A stretch of DNA of 64,000 nt from Pseudomonas sputi (GCF_021603585.1 NZ_BQHI01000010.1:62001-126000); one strand, 5' to 3'; shown: positions 53,435 through 64,000, counted from the first letter of the stretch. Notes: generated from the letters alone by a model not told the origin. Program-made: numbers and translations.

Positions 53435-56400
53435 ATGTCAAAATTTTTCATCGACCGTCCGATTTTCGCCTGGGTAATTGCCCTGGTGATCATGCTGGTC
53501 GGGGCACTTTCGATCCTGAAGTTGCCGATCAACCAGTACCCGAGCATTGCGCCACCGGCCATTGCGATCTCCGTGACCTACCCGGGTGCTTCGGCACAAA
53601 CGGTTCAGGACACCGTGGTCCAGGTGATCGAGCAGCAGCTCAACGGTATCGACAACCTGCGTTATGTGTCCTCGGAAAGTAACTCCGACGGCAGCATGAC
53701 CATCACCGCAACCTTCGAGCAAGGCACCAACTCCGACACCGCGCAGGTCCAGGTCCAGAACAAGCTGAACCTGGCCACCCCGCTGCTGCCGCAGGAAGTG
53801 CAGCAACAGGGTATCCGCGTGACCAAGGCAGTGAAGAACTTCCTGCTGGTGATCGGCGTGGTCTCGCGTGACGGCAGCATGACCAAGGACGACCTGTCCA
53901 ACTACATCGTGTCGAACATGCAGGACCCGATCTCGCGGACCGCCGGTGTCGGTGACTTCCAGGTCTTCGGTGCCCAGTACGCGATGCGCATCTGGCTCGA
54001 CCCGGCCAAGCTGAACAACTTCAACCTGACCCCGGTCGATGTGAAAACCGCGATTGCGGCGCAGAACGTCCAGGTTTCGTCCGGTCAGCTCGGTGGCTTG
54101 CCTGCCGTGCAGGGCCAGCAACTGAACGCCACGATCATCGGCAAGACCCGTCTGCAGACTGCCGAGCAGTTCAAGGAGATTCTGCTCAAGGTCAACAAAG
54201 ACGGCTCGCAGGTTCGCCTCAAAGACGTCGCCGACGTCGGCCTGGGTGGCGAGAACTATGCGATCAGCGCCCAGTTCAATGGCAGCCCGGCTTCCGGTCT
54301 GGCGGTGAAACTGGCCAACGGCGCCAACGCCCTCGACACCGCCAAGGCTCTGCGCAAGACGATTGACGACCTCAAGCCATTCTTCCCGCAAGGCATGGAA
54401 GTGGTGTTCCCGTACGACACCACCCCGGTGGTGACCGAGTCGATCAAGGGTGTGGTTGAAACCCTGGTCGAAGCGATCGTGCTGGTGTTCCTGGTGATGT
54501 TCCTGTTCCTGCAGAACTTCCGCGCCACCGTCATCACCACCATGACCGTGCCGGTGGTATTGCTCGGTACGTTCGGCATCCTCGCGGCGGCCGGTTTCAG
54601 CATCAACACCCTGACCATGTTCGGTATGGTGCTCGCCATCGGCCTGCTGGTGGACGACGCCATCGTCGTGGTGGAAAACGTCGAGCGGGTGATGAGCGAA
54701 GAAGGCTTGTCACCCAAGGAAGCGACCAAGAAATCCATGGGCCAGATCCAGGGCGCCCTGGTCGGTATTGCCCTGGTACTGTCGGCGGTACTGCTGCCGA
54801 TGGCGTTCTTCAGCGGCTCTACCGGTGTGATCTACAAGCAGTTCTCGATCACCATCGTGTCGGCCATGGCGTTGTCGGTACTGGTCGCGCTGATCTTCAC
54901 ACCGGCGCTGTGCGCCACCATGCTCAAGGCGATCCCGCACGGTGAGCACGGCGCGCCGAAAAAAGGCTTCTTCGGCTGGTTCAATCGCAACTTCGACCGT
55001 GGCGTTCGTGGCTACGAGCGCGGTGTCGGCAACATCCTGCAGCGCAAGGCCCCTTACCTGCTGGCCTACCTGCTGATCGTGGTCGGCATGATCTGGTTGT
55101 TCACCCGCATTCCGACCGCGTTCCTGCCGGAAGAAGACCAGGGCGTTCTGTTTGCCCAGGTGCAGACGCCAGCCGGCTCCAGTGCCCAGCGCACTCAGGT
55201 GGTGGTGGATGAGATGCGTGAATTCCTGCTGCGTCCGACCAAGGACGGCGGTGAAGGCGACGCCGTAGCCTCGGTGTTCACCGTGACCGGCTTCAACTTC
55301 GCCGGCCGTGGCCAGAGTTCGGGGATGGCGTTCATCATGCTCAAGCCGTGGGACGAACGTAACGCCGACAACAGCGTGTTCAAGCTCGCCGCCCGCGCCC
55401 AGCAGCACTTCTTCAGCTTCCGCGATGCGATGGTGTTCGCCTTCGCCCCGCCGGCCGTACTGGAGTTGGGTAACGCCACCGGTTTCGACGTGTTCCTGCA
55501 GGACCGCGCCGGTATCGGTCACGAAAAACTGATGGCGGCGCGCAACCAGTTCCTGGGCATGGCCGCTCAAAGCAAAGTGCTGACTCAGGTTCGTCCGAAC
55601 GGTCTGAACGACGAACCACAGTTCCAGCTGGAAATCGACGACGAGAAGGCCAGTGCCCTGGGCATCACCATCTCCGACATCAACAACACCCTGTCGATTG
55701 CCTTGGGCAGTAGCTACGTCAACGACTTCATCGACCGCGGTCGGGTGAAGAAGGTGTACGTACAGGGCCGGCCAGACTCGCGCATGAACCCGGAAGACCT
55801 GAAGAAGTGGTACGTACGCAACGCCAGCGGCACCATGGTTCCGTTCTCCGCATTCGCCAAGGGCGAGTGGATCTACGGTTCGCCGAAGCTGGCGCGTTAC
55901 AACGGCGTTGAAGCGGTCGAGATCCTCGGCGCTCCGGCTCCGGGTTACTCCACTGGTGAGGCGATGGCCGAAGTCGAAGCGATAGCCAAGAAGCTGCCGG
56001 CCGGTGTGGGTATCTCGTGGACCGGTCTGTCGTACGAAGAACGACTGTCCGGTTCGCAGGCTCCGGCGCTGTACGCGCTGTCGCTGCTGATGGTGTTCCT
56101 GTGTCTGGCGGCGCTGTATGAAAGCTGGTCGATTCCGATCGCGGTCATGCTGGTGGTACCGCTGGGGATCATCGGTGCGCTGATGGCCACCAGCCTGCGC
56201 GGTCTGTCGAACGACGTGTACTTCCAGGTGGGTCTGTTGACGACCATCGGTCTGGCGGCTAAAAACGCCATTCTGATCGTCGAGTTCGCCAAGGAATTGC
56301 ACGAGCAGGGACGCAGCCTGCGCGATGCGGCCATCGAAGCCTGTCGCATGCGTCTGCGACCGATCATCATGACGTCGCTGGCCTTCGTCCTCGGTGTTGT

Positions 56401-56599
56401 ACCGCTGGCTATCTCCACCGGCGCAGGCTCGGGCAGTCAACACGCGATCGGTACCGGCGTGATTGGCGGTATGCTCACCGCAACAATCCTGGCGATCTTC
56501 TGGGTCCCACTGTTCTTCGTCACTGTGTCGTCCATGGGTCAGCGCAAAAACGCCGGCAAGGATGACGCCATAGAAACTCCTAAAGAGGCTGGCCAATGA
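53435..56599 (+). CDS. emhB: EmhB/TtgB, RND efflux pump
   Basis: A 1054-residue inner-membrane proton/drug antiporter of the HAE1 type (AcrB/MexB). It has twelve helices, two large periplasmic loops, [17 protein letters not shown] at the N-terminus, and the TM4 motif [16 protein letters not shown] carrying the paired aspartates needed for proton relay. It exports hydrophobic antibiotics, solvents and aromatics. Confidence 0.95.
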   Translation: MSKFFIDRPIFAWVIALVIMLVGALSILKLPINQYPSIAPPAIAISVTYPGASAQTVQDTVVQVIEQQLNGIDNLRYVSSESNSDGSMTITATFEQGTNSDTAQVQVQNKLNLATPLLPQEVQQQGIRVTKAVKNFLLVIGVVSRDGSMTKDDLSNYIVSNMQDPISRTAGVGDFQVFGAQYAMRIWLDPAKLNNFNLTPVDVKTAIAAQNVQVSSGQLGGLPAVQGQQLNATIIGKTRLQTAEQFKEILLKVNKDGSQVRLKDVADVGLGGENYAISAQFNGSPASGLAVKLANGANALDTAKALRKTIDDLKPFFPQGMEVVFPYDTTPVVTESIKGVVETLVEAIVLVFLVMFLFLQNFRATVITTMTVPVVLLGTFGILAAAGFSINTLTMFGMVLAIGLLVDDAIVVVENVERVMSEEGLSPKEATKKSMGQIQGALVGIALVLSAVLLPMAFFSGSTGVIYKQFSITIVSAMALSVLVALIFTPALCATMLKAIPHGEHGAPKKGFFGWFNRNFDRGVRGYERGVGNILQRKAPYLLAYLLIVVGMIWLFTRIPTAFLPEEDQGVLFAQVQTPAGSSAQRTQVVVDEMREFLLRPTKDGGEGDAVASVFTVTGFNFAGRGQSSGMAFIMLKPWDERNADNSVFKLAARAQQHFFSFRDAMVFAFAPPAVLELGNATGFDVFLQDRAGIGHEKLMAARNQFLGMAAQSKVLTQVRPNGLNDEPQFQLEIDDEKASALGITISDINNTLSIALGSSYVNDFIDRGRVKKVYVQGRPDSRMNPEDLKKWYVRNASGTMVPFSAFAKGEWIYGSPKLARYNGVEAVEILGAPAPGYSTGEAMAEVEAIAKKLPAGVGISWTGLSYEERLSGSQAPALYALSLLMVFLCLAALYESWSIPIAVMLVVPLGIIGALMATSLRGLSNDVYFQVGLLTTIGLAAKNAILIVEFAKELHEQGRSLRDAAIEACRMRLRPIIMTSLAFVLGVVPLAISTGAGSGSQHAIGTGVIGGMLTATILAIFWVPLFFVTVSSMGQRKNAGKDDAIETPKEAGQ

Positions 56600-58056
56600 G
56601 CAAGTCGCTACTCTCCCTCGCAGTCGCCGCCTTCGTGCTGAGCGGTTGCTCGCTGATACCGGATTATCAGCAGCCGGAAGCACCGGTGGCAGGCCAATAC
56701 CCGCAGGGCCCGGCGTACTCGCCGGCCCAGGCACCGGCGCAGGCCGCTGCCGAGCAGGGCTGGAAGCAGTTTTTCCATGACCCGGCCCTGCAACAGCTGA
56801 TCCAGGTCGCCCTGGAAAACAACCGCGACCTGCGTGTCGCGGCGTTGAACATCGATGCCTACGCGGCTCAATACCGCATCCAGCGCGCCGACCTGTTCCC
56901 GGCCGTGTCGGCCAATGCCAGCGGCAGTCGTCAGCGGGTTCCGGCCCGTGCGTCGCAGACCGGTGAAGCGGCCATCAGCAGTTCCTACTCCGCCACCGTC
57001 GGTATCAGCGCCTACGAACTCGACCTGTTCGGTCGGGTTCGCAGCCTGAGCGAACAAGCGTTGCAACAATACTTCGCCACCGAAGAAGCGCGCCGCAGCA
57101 CCCAGATCAGCCTGGTGGCCAGCGTGGCCAACGCCTACCTGACCTGGCAGGCCGACAAGGAACTGCTCAAGCTGACGCAGGACACCCTCGGTGCCTTCGA
57201 GGAAAGCTACAAGCTGACCAGCCGCAGCAACGAAGTCGGTGTGGCTTCGGCGCTGGACCTGGCGCAGTCGCGCACTTCGGTCGAGAACGCCCGGGCGCAA
57301 CTGGCGCGTTACACCCGCCAGGTCGCTCAGGACGAAAACAGCCTGACCCTGCTGCTCGGCACCGGCATCCCGGCCAACCTGCAAGCGGCCAAGCCGCTGT
57401 CGGATGACCTGCTGGCCGCCGTGCCGGCCGGTCTGCCGTCGGATCTGCTGCAACGCCGTCCGGACATCCTGCAGGCCGAGTACAACCTGAAGGCCGCCAA
57501 CGCCAACATCGGCGCGGCCCGTGCGGCGTTCTTCCCGAGCATCAGCCTGACCGCCAACGCGGGCAGCCTGAGCCCGGATCTGTCCGGCCTGTTCAAGGGC
57601 GGCTCGGGCACCTGGCTGTTCCAGCCGCAGATCAACCTGCCGATCTTCAACGCCGGCAGCCTGCGCGCCAGCCTCGACTACGCCAAGATCCAGAAGGACA
57701 TTGGCGTGGCGAACTACGAGAAGTCCATTCAAACGGCCTTCCAGGAAGTCGCCGACGGCCTGGCCGCCCGCCAGACCTACACCGAGCAGTTGCAGGCCCA
57801 GCGTGATTTCGTTCAGGCCAACCAGGACTACTACCGCCTGGCCGAGCGTCGCTATCGCATTGGCGTCGACAGCAACCTGACCTTCCTTGATGCCCAGCGT
57901 CAGCTGTTCAGCGCGCAACAATCGCTGATCACCGACCGCCTCGCGCAGCTGACCAGTGCGGTCAACCTGTACAAGGCCCTGGGCGGCGGCTGGAATGCGC
58001 AGACCGCGCAGAACGAGCCGCTCAAAGAAGAAGCGCCGAAGATGAAGTTGTTCTGA
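56596..58056 (+). CDS. emhC: EmhC/TtgC, outer-membrane efflux lipoprotein
   Basis: A 486-residue TolC-like channel of the OprM/NodT type, with lipobox LSGC (Cys18) and two repeats of the OEP domain. Its ATG overlaps the emhB stop (ATGA). Completes the tripartite pump. Confidence 0.94.
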   Translation: MSKSLLSLAVAAFVLSGCSLIPDYQQPEAPVAGQYPQGPAYSPAQAPAQAAAEQGWKQFFHDPALQQLIQVALENNRDLRVAALNIDAYAAQYRIQRADLFPAVSANASGSRQRVPARASQTGEAAISSSYSATVGISAYELDLFGRVRSLSEQALQQYFATEEARRSTQISLVASVANAYLTWQADKELLKLTQDTLGAFEESYKLTSRSNEVGVASALDLAQSRTSVENARAQLARYTRQVAQDENSLTLLLGTGIPANLQAAKPLSDDLLAAVPAGLPSDLLQRRPDILQAEYNLKAANANIGAARAAFFPSISLTANAGSLSPDLSGLFKGGSGTWLFQPQINLPIFNAGSLRASLDYAKIQKDIGVANYEKSIQTAFQEVADGLAARQTYTEQLQAQRDFVQANQDYYRLAERRYRIGVDSNLTFLDAQRQLFSAQQSLITDRLAQLTSAVNLYKALGGGWNAQTAQNEPLKEEAPKMKLF

Positions 58057-58075
58057 TCATTCGGTGAACACAAGG

Positions 58076-58099
58076 AGCCCGCCGATTGGCGGGCTTTTT
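58076..58099 (+). terminator. rho-independent terminator of emhABC
   Basis: 8-bp stem AGCCCGCC/GGCGGGCT, loop GATT, then T5. Confidence 0.93.
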
Positions 58100-58323
58100 G
58101 TTGCCTGCGAATCTTGCGTTCGGTAATCGCCCCAAATCCACTTTCACCGATTGAATCGCCTCACCCACGCCCCGCACCATTCGAGCCACAAAACCAATAA
58201 CAACAGGTTCGACACCATGCTCCCGCGCCCTGCTCCATCCGGCTGATCGCCGCCGTTTCGCCTTCTGACTCCATCGCATTTCTGCGCCTCAAAAAACGGC
58301 CGCAGCGCCCCCGTTTGCCCCAA

Positions 58324-58331
58324 AAAAACAA
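58324..58331 (+). promoter_or_regulatory. possible Crc/Hfq CA motif in the porin leader
   Basis: AAAAACAA fits AANAANAA and lies 16 bases before the porin ATG, next to the ribosome-binding site. This is the position where Hfq-Crc blocks translation of catabolic genes in Pseudomonas. Confidence 0.4.
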
Positions 58332-58346
58332 GAGAGACCCGAGCCC

Positions 58347-59606
58347 ATGACAACCTCCCCTGCGCCCTACGCACTTCCCGGTCTGATCGCCCTCGCCCTG
58401 GCCGGCATCGCGCTGCCCGCTGCGGCAGAAGAAACCGGTTTTATCGACGGGGCCAAGGTCAACCTGAACCTGCGCAACTTCTACATCAACCGCAACTTCA
58501 CCAACCCGACCAAGGCTCAGGGCAAGGCTGAAGAATGGACGCAGAACTTCATCCTCGACGCCAAATCCGGCTTCACCCAAGGCACCGTCGGGTTCGGCAT
58601 GGATGTGCTGGGGTTGTACTCGGTGAAGCTCGATGGCGGTAAAGGCACCGGCGGCACGCAATTGCTGCCGCTGGATCATGACGGTCGCCCGGCGGACAAC
58701 TTCGGCCGCACCAACGTGGCGTTCAAGGCGAAGCTGTCGCAGACCGAAGTGAAGGTCGGCGAGTGGATGCCGGTGCTGCCGATCCTGCGCTCCGACGACG
58801 GGCGCTCGCTGCCGCAAACCTTTCGCGGCGGCCAGATCACCTCGAAGGAAATCGACGGCCTGACCCTTTACGGCGGTCAGTTCCGCGCCAACAGCCCGCG
58901 TGACGACAGCAGCATGAGCGACATGTCGATGACCGGCAAAGCCGCGTTCACCTCCGACCGCTTCAACTTCCAGGGCGGCGAATACGTATTCAATGACAAG
59001 CGCACACAGATCGGCCTGTGGAACGCCGAGCTCAAGGACATCTACAGTCAGCAGTACGTCAACCTGATTCACAGTCAGCCAGTCGGCGACTGGACCCTCG
59101 GCGCCAACCTCGGTTTCTTCTATGGCAAGGACGACGGCAGCGCCCGCGCCGGCGAGCTCGACAACAAGACCTGGTCAGGCCTGTTCTCGGCAAAATACGG
59201 TGGCCACACCTTCTACGTCGGCCTGCAGAAACTCACCGGCGACAGCGCCTGGATGCGCGTCAACGGCACCAGCGGCGGCACCCTGGCCAACGACAGCTAC
59301 AACGCCAGCTACGACAACGCGCAGGAACGCTCCTGGCAGGTCCGCCACGACTACAACTTCGTTGCCCTGGGCATCCCCGGCCTGACCCTGATGAACCGTT
59401 ACATCAGCGGCGACAACGTGCACACCGGCACCATCACCGACGGCAAGGAATGGGGCAGCGAATCGGAACTGGGCTACACCGTGCAGAGCGGCGCGCTGAA
59501 GAACCTGAACGTCAGATGGCGCAACTCGACCATGCGCCGCGACTTCAGCAACAACGAGTTCGACGAGAACCGCCTGATCGTCAGCTATCCGATCAGTTTG
59601 CTGTAG
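58347..59606 (+). CDS. OprD family outer-membrane porin
   Basis: A 419-residue substrate-specific porin with signal peptide (to about residue 27, AAAEE). The N-terminal FIDGAKVNLNLRNFYINRNF is the OprD hallmark, and the C-terminus (YPISLL) shows the usual beta-signal. It probably takes up an aromatic or carboxylic acid. The nearby pca genes make an aromatic acid attractive, but proximity is the only link. Confidence 0.9.
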   Translation: MTTSPAPYALPGLIALALAGIALPAAAEETGFIDGAKVNLNLRNFYINRNFTNPTKAQGKAEEWTQNFILDAKSGFTQGTVGFGMDVLGLYSVKLDGGKGTGGTQLLPLDHDGRPADNFGRTNVAFKAKLSQTEVKVGEWMPVLPILRSDDGRSLPQTFRGGQITSKEIDGLTLYGGQFRANSPRDDSSMSDMSMTGKAAFTSDRFNFQGGEYVFNDKRTQIGLWNAELKDIYSQQYVNLIHSQPVGDWTLGANLGFFYGKDDGSARAGELDNKTWSGLFSAKYGGHTFYVGLQKLTGDSAWMRVNGTSGGTLANDSYNASYDNAQERSWQVRHDYNFVALGIPGLTLMNRYISGDNVHTGTITDGKEWGSESELGYTVQSGALKNLNVRWRNSTMRRDFSNNEFDENRLIVSYPISLL

Positions 59607-59792
59607 GCATCAATCCCGCTGAGGTGCCACCGGTCAGGATGTGTGGCACTTCAGCGGGCATCAATTAAAGTGGAAAAACCTGAAGGACTCAGGCGCCCCA
59701 CCCTTCCCGCTTCCGTTATCTGTTGATGTTGGTCCCAAGACTCGAGCCAGGCTGTCATCGGAAGACACTGCTGATCACCGGAGGACCACCTC

Positions 59793-60599
59793 ATGCTCAC
59801 TCGCCTCAACACCACACCCGACTGGGACGCCAGGGCATACCAGCAGTTTTCCCGTCTCAGGCAACGCCCGGTCGATGAATTGCTCGGCCGCGTCGAACTG
59901 AACGATCCGAAACGCATTTACGACCTCGGCTGCGGCACCGGCATCGCCACGAAGGCTCTGGCAGATCGCTGGCCCCAGGCAGACCTCAAGGGCATCGACA
60001 GTTCGAAAGACATGCTCCAGGTCGCCCGTTGCCTGCCGATCAAGGCACGCTGGCAACACGCCGAACTGCAACACTGGAAGCCCCGCAAACGGGCCGATCT
60101 GTTGTTCGCCGCCGCCGTGCTGCATTTCATCGATGACCATCGAACGCTGTTGCCGGGGTTGCTCCGCCACCTCAACCCCGGCGGGTGCCTGGCCGCGCAT
60201 ATGCCGGACTGGCGCGATGCACTGTGGTATCAGCTGATGCTCGACACCCTCGACGATGCCGGCCCCTGCGGTCGCCCCATTGGCACTGCACAATTGCGCC
60301 AGCGCATGGCCGCGCGGCCGTTGTTGTCGCTGGAGGATTACTACCGGTTGCTGGCCCCGCTGACCGAGTCGCTGGATATTTGGGAAACCGAGCAGTTGCA
60401 GGTGGTAGACGGCAAGTCGCCGGTTTATGACTGGGTGAAAGTCTCGGCGCTGCGGCCGGTGATGCAGGGACTGACGTCAGAGGAACAGGCGCGCTTCATT
60501 TATCACTACCTGATGCGGGTGCACGCGCATTATCCGCAGGAGGAAAACGGCCATACGTTGTTTGCGTTCAAGCGGATTTTCATTGTTGCCAAGGTGTGA
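59793..60599 (+). CDS. Tam-like SAM-dependent methyltransferase
   Basis: 268 residues, with motif I IYDLGCGTGIATKAL (about 43-57) and colinear similarity to trans-aconitate methyltransferase (DWDARAYQQFSRLRQRP, LLFAAAVLHFIDDH), but clearly divergent from the tam gene at 13765. Substrate may differ. CGGAGG precedes the ATG by 8 bases. Single gene, convergent with pcaC. Confidence 0.8.
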   Translation: MLTRLNTTPDWDARAYQQFSRLRQRPVDELLGRVELNDPKRIYDLGCGTGIATKALADRWPQADLKGIDSSKDMLQVARCLPIKARWQHAELQHWKPRKRADLLFAAAVLHFIDDHRTLLPGLLRHLNPGGCLAAHMPDWRDALWYQLMLDTLDDAGPCGRPIGTAQLRQRMAARPLLSLEDYYRLLAPLTESLDIWETEQLQVVDGKSPVYDWVKVSALRPVMQGLTSEEQARFIYHYLMRVHAHYPQEENGHTLFAFKRIFIVAKV

Positions 60600-60607
60600 G
60601 TTTCAAA

Positions 60608-60636
60608 GGATCGCAGCCAGTTGAAGGCTGCGATCC
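60608..60636. terminator. inverted repeat between methyltransferase and pcaC
   Basis: 11-bp perfect arms GGATCGCAGCC/GGCTGCGATCC with a 7-base loop. No T-tract. This element type recurs in Pseudomonas intergenic regions and likely ends both convergent genes. Confidence 0.65.
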
Positions 60637-60650
60637 CTTGAGTTCAACGA

Positions 60651-61043
60651 TCACTCGCGTGATTCGGTACCCAGTTCATCCCACACTGATTCGGCCAGGT
60701 GAAACGTCGCATTCGCCGCCGGAATCCCGCAGTAGATCGCGCTCTGCATGATCACTTCCTTGATCTCGCCCCGGCTCACACCGTTGTTGGCCGCCGCCCG
60801 CAGGTGCAACTTGAGTTCACCTTCGCGGTTCATGCCGATCAGCATGGCGATGGTGATCAGGCTGCGGGTGTGGCGTGGCAGGCCCGGGCGGGTCCAGATG
60901 TCGCCCCAGGCGTGACGGGTAATCATCTCCTGGAACTCCGAGTTGAACTCGGTCAGCGTGGTCAGGCTGCGATCGACGTGAGCGTCGCCGAGCACTGCGC
61001 GGCGCACTTGCATGCCGTCGTCGTAACGTTGTTTCTCGTCCAC
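60651..61043 (-). CDS. pcaC: 4-carboxymuconolactone decarboxylase PcaC
   Basis: Decarboxylates 4-carboxymuconolactone to 3-oxoadipate enol-lactone in protocatechuate breakdown. 130 residues of the AhpD-like CMD fold, with HAWGDIWTRPGL and MLIGMNREGELKLHLRAAANNG. Last gene of the leftward pcaTBDC order. Confidence 0.94.
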   Translation of the reverse strand: MDEKQRYDDGMQVRRAVLGDAHVDRSLTTLTEFNSEFQEMITRHAWGDIWTRPGLPRHTRSLITIAMLIGMNREGELKLHLRAAANNGVSRGEIKEVIMQSAIYCGIPAANATFHLAESVWDELGTESRE

Positions 61044-61054
61044 GGAAATCCCCT

Positions 61055-61846
61055 TCAGTCAGCCAGCAGGAATGTCAGCACACGGTCGCTGAACGCGTCG
61101 CCGGCCTGAACGTTGGAAAGATGCGCCGCATAAAACTCGGCGTACTCGGCGCCGCTCACATGCTCCTGAATGAAATGGCCGCCGGACGGTGGTGTCACCG
61201 CATCCTCGATACCGGCGATTACCAGCAGCGGCCCCTTGATCGACGACAACTGCTCGCGGAAGTCCGCATCACGCACCGCCGCGCAATTGGCTGCGTAACC
61301 TTCAGGATGGGTCGCGGCCAGCATGTCGGTGATCTGCTTCGCTGCGGCAGGATTAGCGGCAGAAAAGTCCGGAGTAAACCAACGGGCAATCGACGCATCA
61401 CGCAACGCAACCATCGCCGCCGGGCCGTCGCGCAGCACGGTTTCGATGCGCGGATTCCACACCGACGGGTCGCCGATTTTCGCCGCCGTGTTGCAGACGA
61501 CCAGTTTGTTCAGCCGCTGGCCGGCATTGATCCCCAGCCACTGACCGATCAGGCCGCCCATCGACAGGCCGCAGAAATGCGCGCGTTCGATGTGCAGCGC
61601 ATCCAGCAGCGCCAGCACGTCGCGGCCCAGTTGCTCGATGCTGTAAGGGCCCGGCGTCACCAGCGACTGGCCGTGCCCGCGCGTATCAAAACGCAGTACG
61701 CGAAAGTGCTCGGTGAAGGCTGGCATCTGCACGTCCCACATGTGCAGGTCGGTGCCCAACGAGTTCGACAGCACCAGTACCGGCGCATCGACCGGGCCTT
61801 CCAATGAGTAATGCAGTTCGCCGTCGGCGAGTTGAACGAAAGCCAC
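61055..61846 (-). CDS. pcaD: 3-oxoadipate enol-lactonase PcaD
   Basis: An alpha/beta hydrolase of 263 residues that opens the enol-lactone to 3-oxoadipate. The nucleophile elbow is CGLSMGG (Ser95), and the N-terminus MAFVQLADGELHY is typical. It is followed after 11 bases by pcaC. Confidence 0.94.
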   Translation of the reverse strand: MAFVQLADGELHYSLEGPVDAPVLVLSNSLGTDLHMWDVQMPAFTEHFRVLRFDTRGHGQSLVTPGPYSIEQLGRDVLALLDALHIERAHFCGLSMGGLIGQWLGINAGQRLNKLVVCNTAAKIGDPSVWNPRIETVLRDGPAAMVALRDASIARWFTPDFSAANPAAAKQITDMLAATHPEGYAANCAAVRDADFREQLSSIKGPLLVIAGIEDAVTPPSGGHFIQEHVSGAEYAEFYAAHLSNVQAGDAFSDRVLTFLLAD

Positions 61847-61858
61847 AGCCCTCTCCTT

Positions 61859-63223
61859 TCAGTCAGACAATGCGTTGTGTTCGGCCACTGCCCGCTCGAC
61901 CCAGACCTGCGCCTGACCGAGGTAACGGGCGGGATCGAGCAGATGATCCAGTTCGGTTGCGCTCAGCTCGGCGGTCACCTGCGGTTCGTCACCGAGTACC
62001 GCTCGCAGGTGACGCTGTTCGGCCACCGCCCGTTTGCAGCACTGTTCGAGCAGATGATGCGCGGTATCGCGACCGACCCGTTGCGCCAGCACGATGCTTA
62101 CCGCTTCAGCCAGCACCAGGCCTTGGGTCAATTCCAGGTTGCGGGCCATGCGCGCGGCATCGACCTCCAGACCGTCGGCCAGCAGCCGGGCCTGTTGCAG
62201 CGCGCCCGACACCAGGCAGCAGATGTCCGGCAGGGTTTCCCATTCGGCGTGCCACAAACCGAGACTGCGTTCGTGTTCCTGCGGCATGGCGCTGAACAGC
62301 GTCGAGACCAGCCCCGGCACACGGGTCGCCGCACCGATCAGGACCGCGGCGCCCACCGGATTGCGTTTGTGCGGCATGGTCGAGGAACCGCCCTTGCCCG
62401 GCGCCGACGGCTCGAACACTTCCGCCGCTTCAGTCTGCATCAACAGACTGATGTCGCGGCCGAATTTGCCGAGGCTGCCGGCGATCAGGCCGAGCACCGC
62501 GCCGAACTCGACGATGCGATCACGCTGGGTGTGCCACGGTTGTTCCGGCAAGCTCAGTTGCAGTTCTTCGGCCAGCGCCTGGGCGATCGGCAACGCCTGT
62601 TCGCCGAGCGCCGCGAGGGTGCCGGATGCACCGCCGAATTGCAGCACCAGCAGCCGAGGTTTGAGCTCGCGCAGACGCTGACGGCTGCGGGTGATTGCGC
62701 CGAGCCAACCGGCGATCTTCATGCCGAGTGTCACCGGCGTCGCATGTTGCAGCCAGGTACGTCCGGCCAGCGGCGTCGCGGCGTGGCGCAGCGCCTGAAT
62801 GGCGAGGGCGTCGGCCAATTGCGCCAACGCCCCTTCGATCAACTCCAGCGCCTGACGCATTTGCAGCACCAGCCCGGAATCCATCACGTCCTGGCTGGTG
62901 GCGCCCAGATGCACATAGCGCTCGGCTTCGGCATCGGTCGCGGCAATCTGTTTGCCCAATGCCTTGACCAGTGGAATCGCCGAATTGCCGGCCGTGGCAA
63001 TCGCCTCGCCCAGCGCTGCGAAATCAAACAGCCCGGCGCGGCAGGCGTTTTCGATGGCCGCGACAGCATCCGCCGGAATCAACCCGACCCGCGCCTCGGC
63101 CCGGGCCAGCGCCGCTTCGAAGTCGAGCATCGCCTGCACCCGGCCCTGATCGCAGAACACTTCGCGCATGTCGCGGGCAGTAAAGTAGGCATCGAACAAT
63201 TGATTGTCCGGTCGCTGAGTCAT
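61859..63223 (-). CDS. pcaB: 3-carboxy-cis,cis-muconate cycloisomerase PcaB
   Basis: Lactonises 3-carboxymuconate. It is a 454-residue member of the fumarase/aspartase superfamily with the signature GSSTMPHKRNP (about 283-293). ATG 63223 gives the conserved MTQRPDNQLFDAYF start, with AAGGA upstream. 12 bases separate it from pcaD. Confidence 0.95.
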   Translation of the reverse strand: MTQRPDNQLFDAYFTARDMREVFCDQGRVQAMLDFEAALARAEARVGLIPADAVAAIENACRAGLFDFAALGEAIATAGNSAIPLVKALGKQIAATDAEAERYVHLGATSQDVMDSGLVLQMRQALELIEGALAQLADALAIQALRHAATPLAGRTWLQHATPVTLGMKIAGWLGAITRSRQRLRELKPRLLVLQFGGASGTLAALGEQALPIAQALAEELQLSLPEQPWHTQRDRIVEFGAVLGLIAGSLGKFGRDISLLMQTEAAEVFEPSAPGKGGSSTMPHKRNPVGAAVLIGAATRVPGLVSTLFSAMPQEHERSLGLWHAEWETLPDICCLVSGALQQARLLADGLEVDAARMARNLELTQGLVLAEAVSIVLAQRVGRDTAHHLLEQCCKRAVAEQRHLRAVLGDEPQVTAELSATELDHLLDPARYLGQAQVWVERAVAEHNALSD

Positions 63224-63269
63224 AAACAGTCCTTGCCGGCGCGGGCCGTGGTGGCCCGCGCGCATCGGT

Positions 63270-64000
63270 TTAAAGGTCGTGGTGCAAATACTTCGCTTCT
63301 TTGGGCAGGCGCAGGCTGAACAGGAACGCCACGGCCATCATGATCGTGACATACCAGTAGAACGCGTTTTCCATCCCGCCGGCCTTGAGGCTCAGAGCAA
63401 CGTATTCTGCTGAACCACCAAAGATCGCATTCGCCACCGCATACGCCAGGCCGACGCCGAGGGCGCGGACTTGCGGTGGAAACATCTCGGCCTTCACCAG
63501 ACCGCTGATCGAGGTGTAGAAGCTGACGATCGCCAGCGCCACGGTGATCAGCACGAAGGCCAGGAACGGGCTGCCGACACTTTTCAGGCTGAGCAGGATC
63601 GGCACCGTGAACAACGTGCCGAGGCCACCGAACCAGAGCATCGAGTTACGCCGGCCGATCTTGTCGGCGAGCATGCCGAACAGCGGCTGCATGCACATGT
63701 ACAGGAACAATGCGCCGGTCATGATGTAGCTGGCGGTCTTGGCGTGCATGCCGGCGGTGTTCACCAGGTACTTCTGCATATACGTGGTGAAGGTGTAGAA
63801 AATCAACGAGCCGCCGGCGGTGTAGCCGAGCACTGTGATGAACGCAGCCTTGTGGTCGCGGAACAAGGCGCGGATGCTGCCGGCGTCCTTGTTCTCGCGC
63901 ATTTGCTTGCTGGTGGTTTCTTTCAGCGAGCGGCGCAGGAACAGCGAAATCAGCGCGGCGCCCGCACCGACCACGAACGGGATCCGCCAGCCGTAGGCAC
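63270..64000 (-). CDS. pcaT: PcaT-like MHS permease, partial (5' end outside window)
   Basis: The last 243 residues or so of an MHS-family permease; the frame runs off the window edge. It ends with [13 protein letters not shown] and has about six helices ([12 protein letters not shown]-like loop: [17 protein letters not shown]). In P. putida the order pcaR-K-F-T-B-D-C has PcaT, a dicarboxylate/3-oxoadipate carrier, directly before pcaB, as seen here. Confidence 0.88.
   Translation of the reverse strand, partial: AYGWRIPFVVGAGAALISLFLRRSLKETTSKQMRENKDAGSIRALFRDHKAAFITVLGYTAGGSLIFYTFTTYMQKYLVNTAGMHAKTASYIMTGALFLYMCMQPLFGMLADKIGRRNSMLWFGGLGTLFTVPILLSLKSVGSPFLAFVLITVALAIVSFYTSISGLVKAEMFPPQVRALGVGLAYAVANAIFGGSAEYVALSLKAGGMENAFYWYVTIMMAVAFLFSLRLPKEAKYLHHDL

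Noticed and set aside
54710-56734. A 674-codon minus-strand frame within emhB
   Set aside because: Shadow of the RND pump gene; low-complexity composition and no domain.

Overview
The window is 64 kb of a high-GC gammaproteobacterial chromosome. It points to the Pseudomonas fluorescens group: PhaG (mcl-PHA precursor supply), a XenB-type ene-reductase, an EmhRABC/TtgRABC efflux locus, an OprD-family porin, the pcaTBDC order of the beta-ketoadipate cluster and a DUF6124 gene are all typical of that group. Most of the window is ordinary core and metabolic chromosome. No prophage, insertion sequence or CRISPR array is visible.

Layout. 1-4260: urea degradation (3' part of urea carboxylase, then allophanate hydrolase). 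4429-8066: a dCACHE-GGDEF diguanylate cyclase, a small Cys-rich CWC protein, RsuA and PhaG. 8237-12475: an accessory strip after a tRNA-Gly(CCC) gene, holding a zeta-toxin kinase with an overlapping 55-codon ORF, a PaaI thioesterase, HicAB, HigBA and a DUF6124 gene preceded by a cloverleaf-like RNA element. Four near-identical terminators punctuate this strip. 12996-21594: two methyltransferases, small stress proteins, a PAS-GAF-GGDEF cyclase, a LysE exporter, FosA, two tandem paralogous secreted proteins of unknown family, and a LysR/DMT pair. 21804-24223: an alpha-oxoamine synthase-like PLP enzyme with an MFS exporter, a possible small-molecule cassette. 24220-30991: YiaY alcohol dehydrogenase, a SIR2-like DUF4917 protein, an XRE-cupin regulator divergent from an aldolase/DapA-like operon with a clear operator, a YegP-like protein, a DJ-1 protein and an EamA permease.

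30981-38692: a METTL25-like methyltransferase, a LemA/TPM membrane operon, BglX, ClsB and YceI. 38774-43623: a leftward catabolic cluster (M20 hydrolase, MHS permease, amidase, IclR) with two palindromes upstream. 43767-48372: a serine hydrolase with a coupled small protein, an acyl-CoA dehydrogenase-like protein, OlsB-OlsA (ornithine lipids) and AcpH. 48544-51125: an ArsR-MFS-XenB operon with repeated ATATCG-N8-CGATAT operators. 51375-58056: EmhR and EmhABC. 58347-64000: an OprD porin with a possible Crc/Hfq site, a Tam-like methyltransferase, and the pcaC, pcaD, pcaB and pcaT (partial) genes for protocatechuate catabolism.

The least explained parts are the cloverleaf element before the DUF6124 gene, the zeta-toxin/small-ORF pair, the oxoamine synthase cassette and the SIR2-like protein. 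Family assignments rest on recognised motifs and remembered homologues; no search was run.
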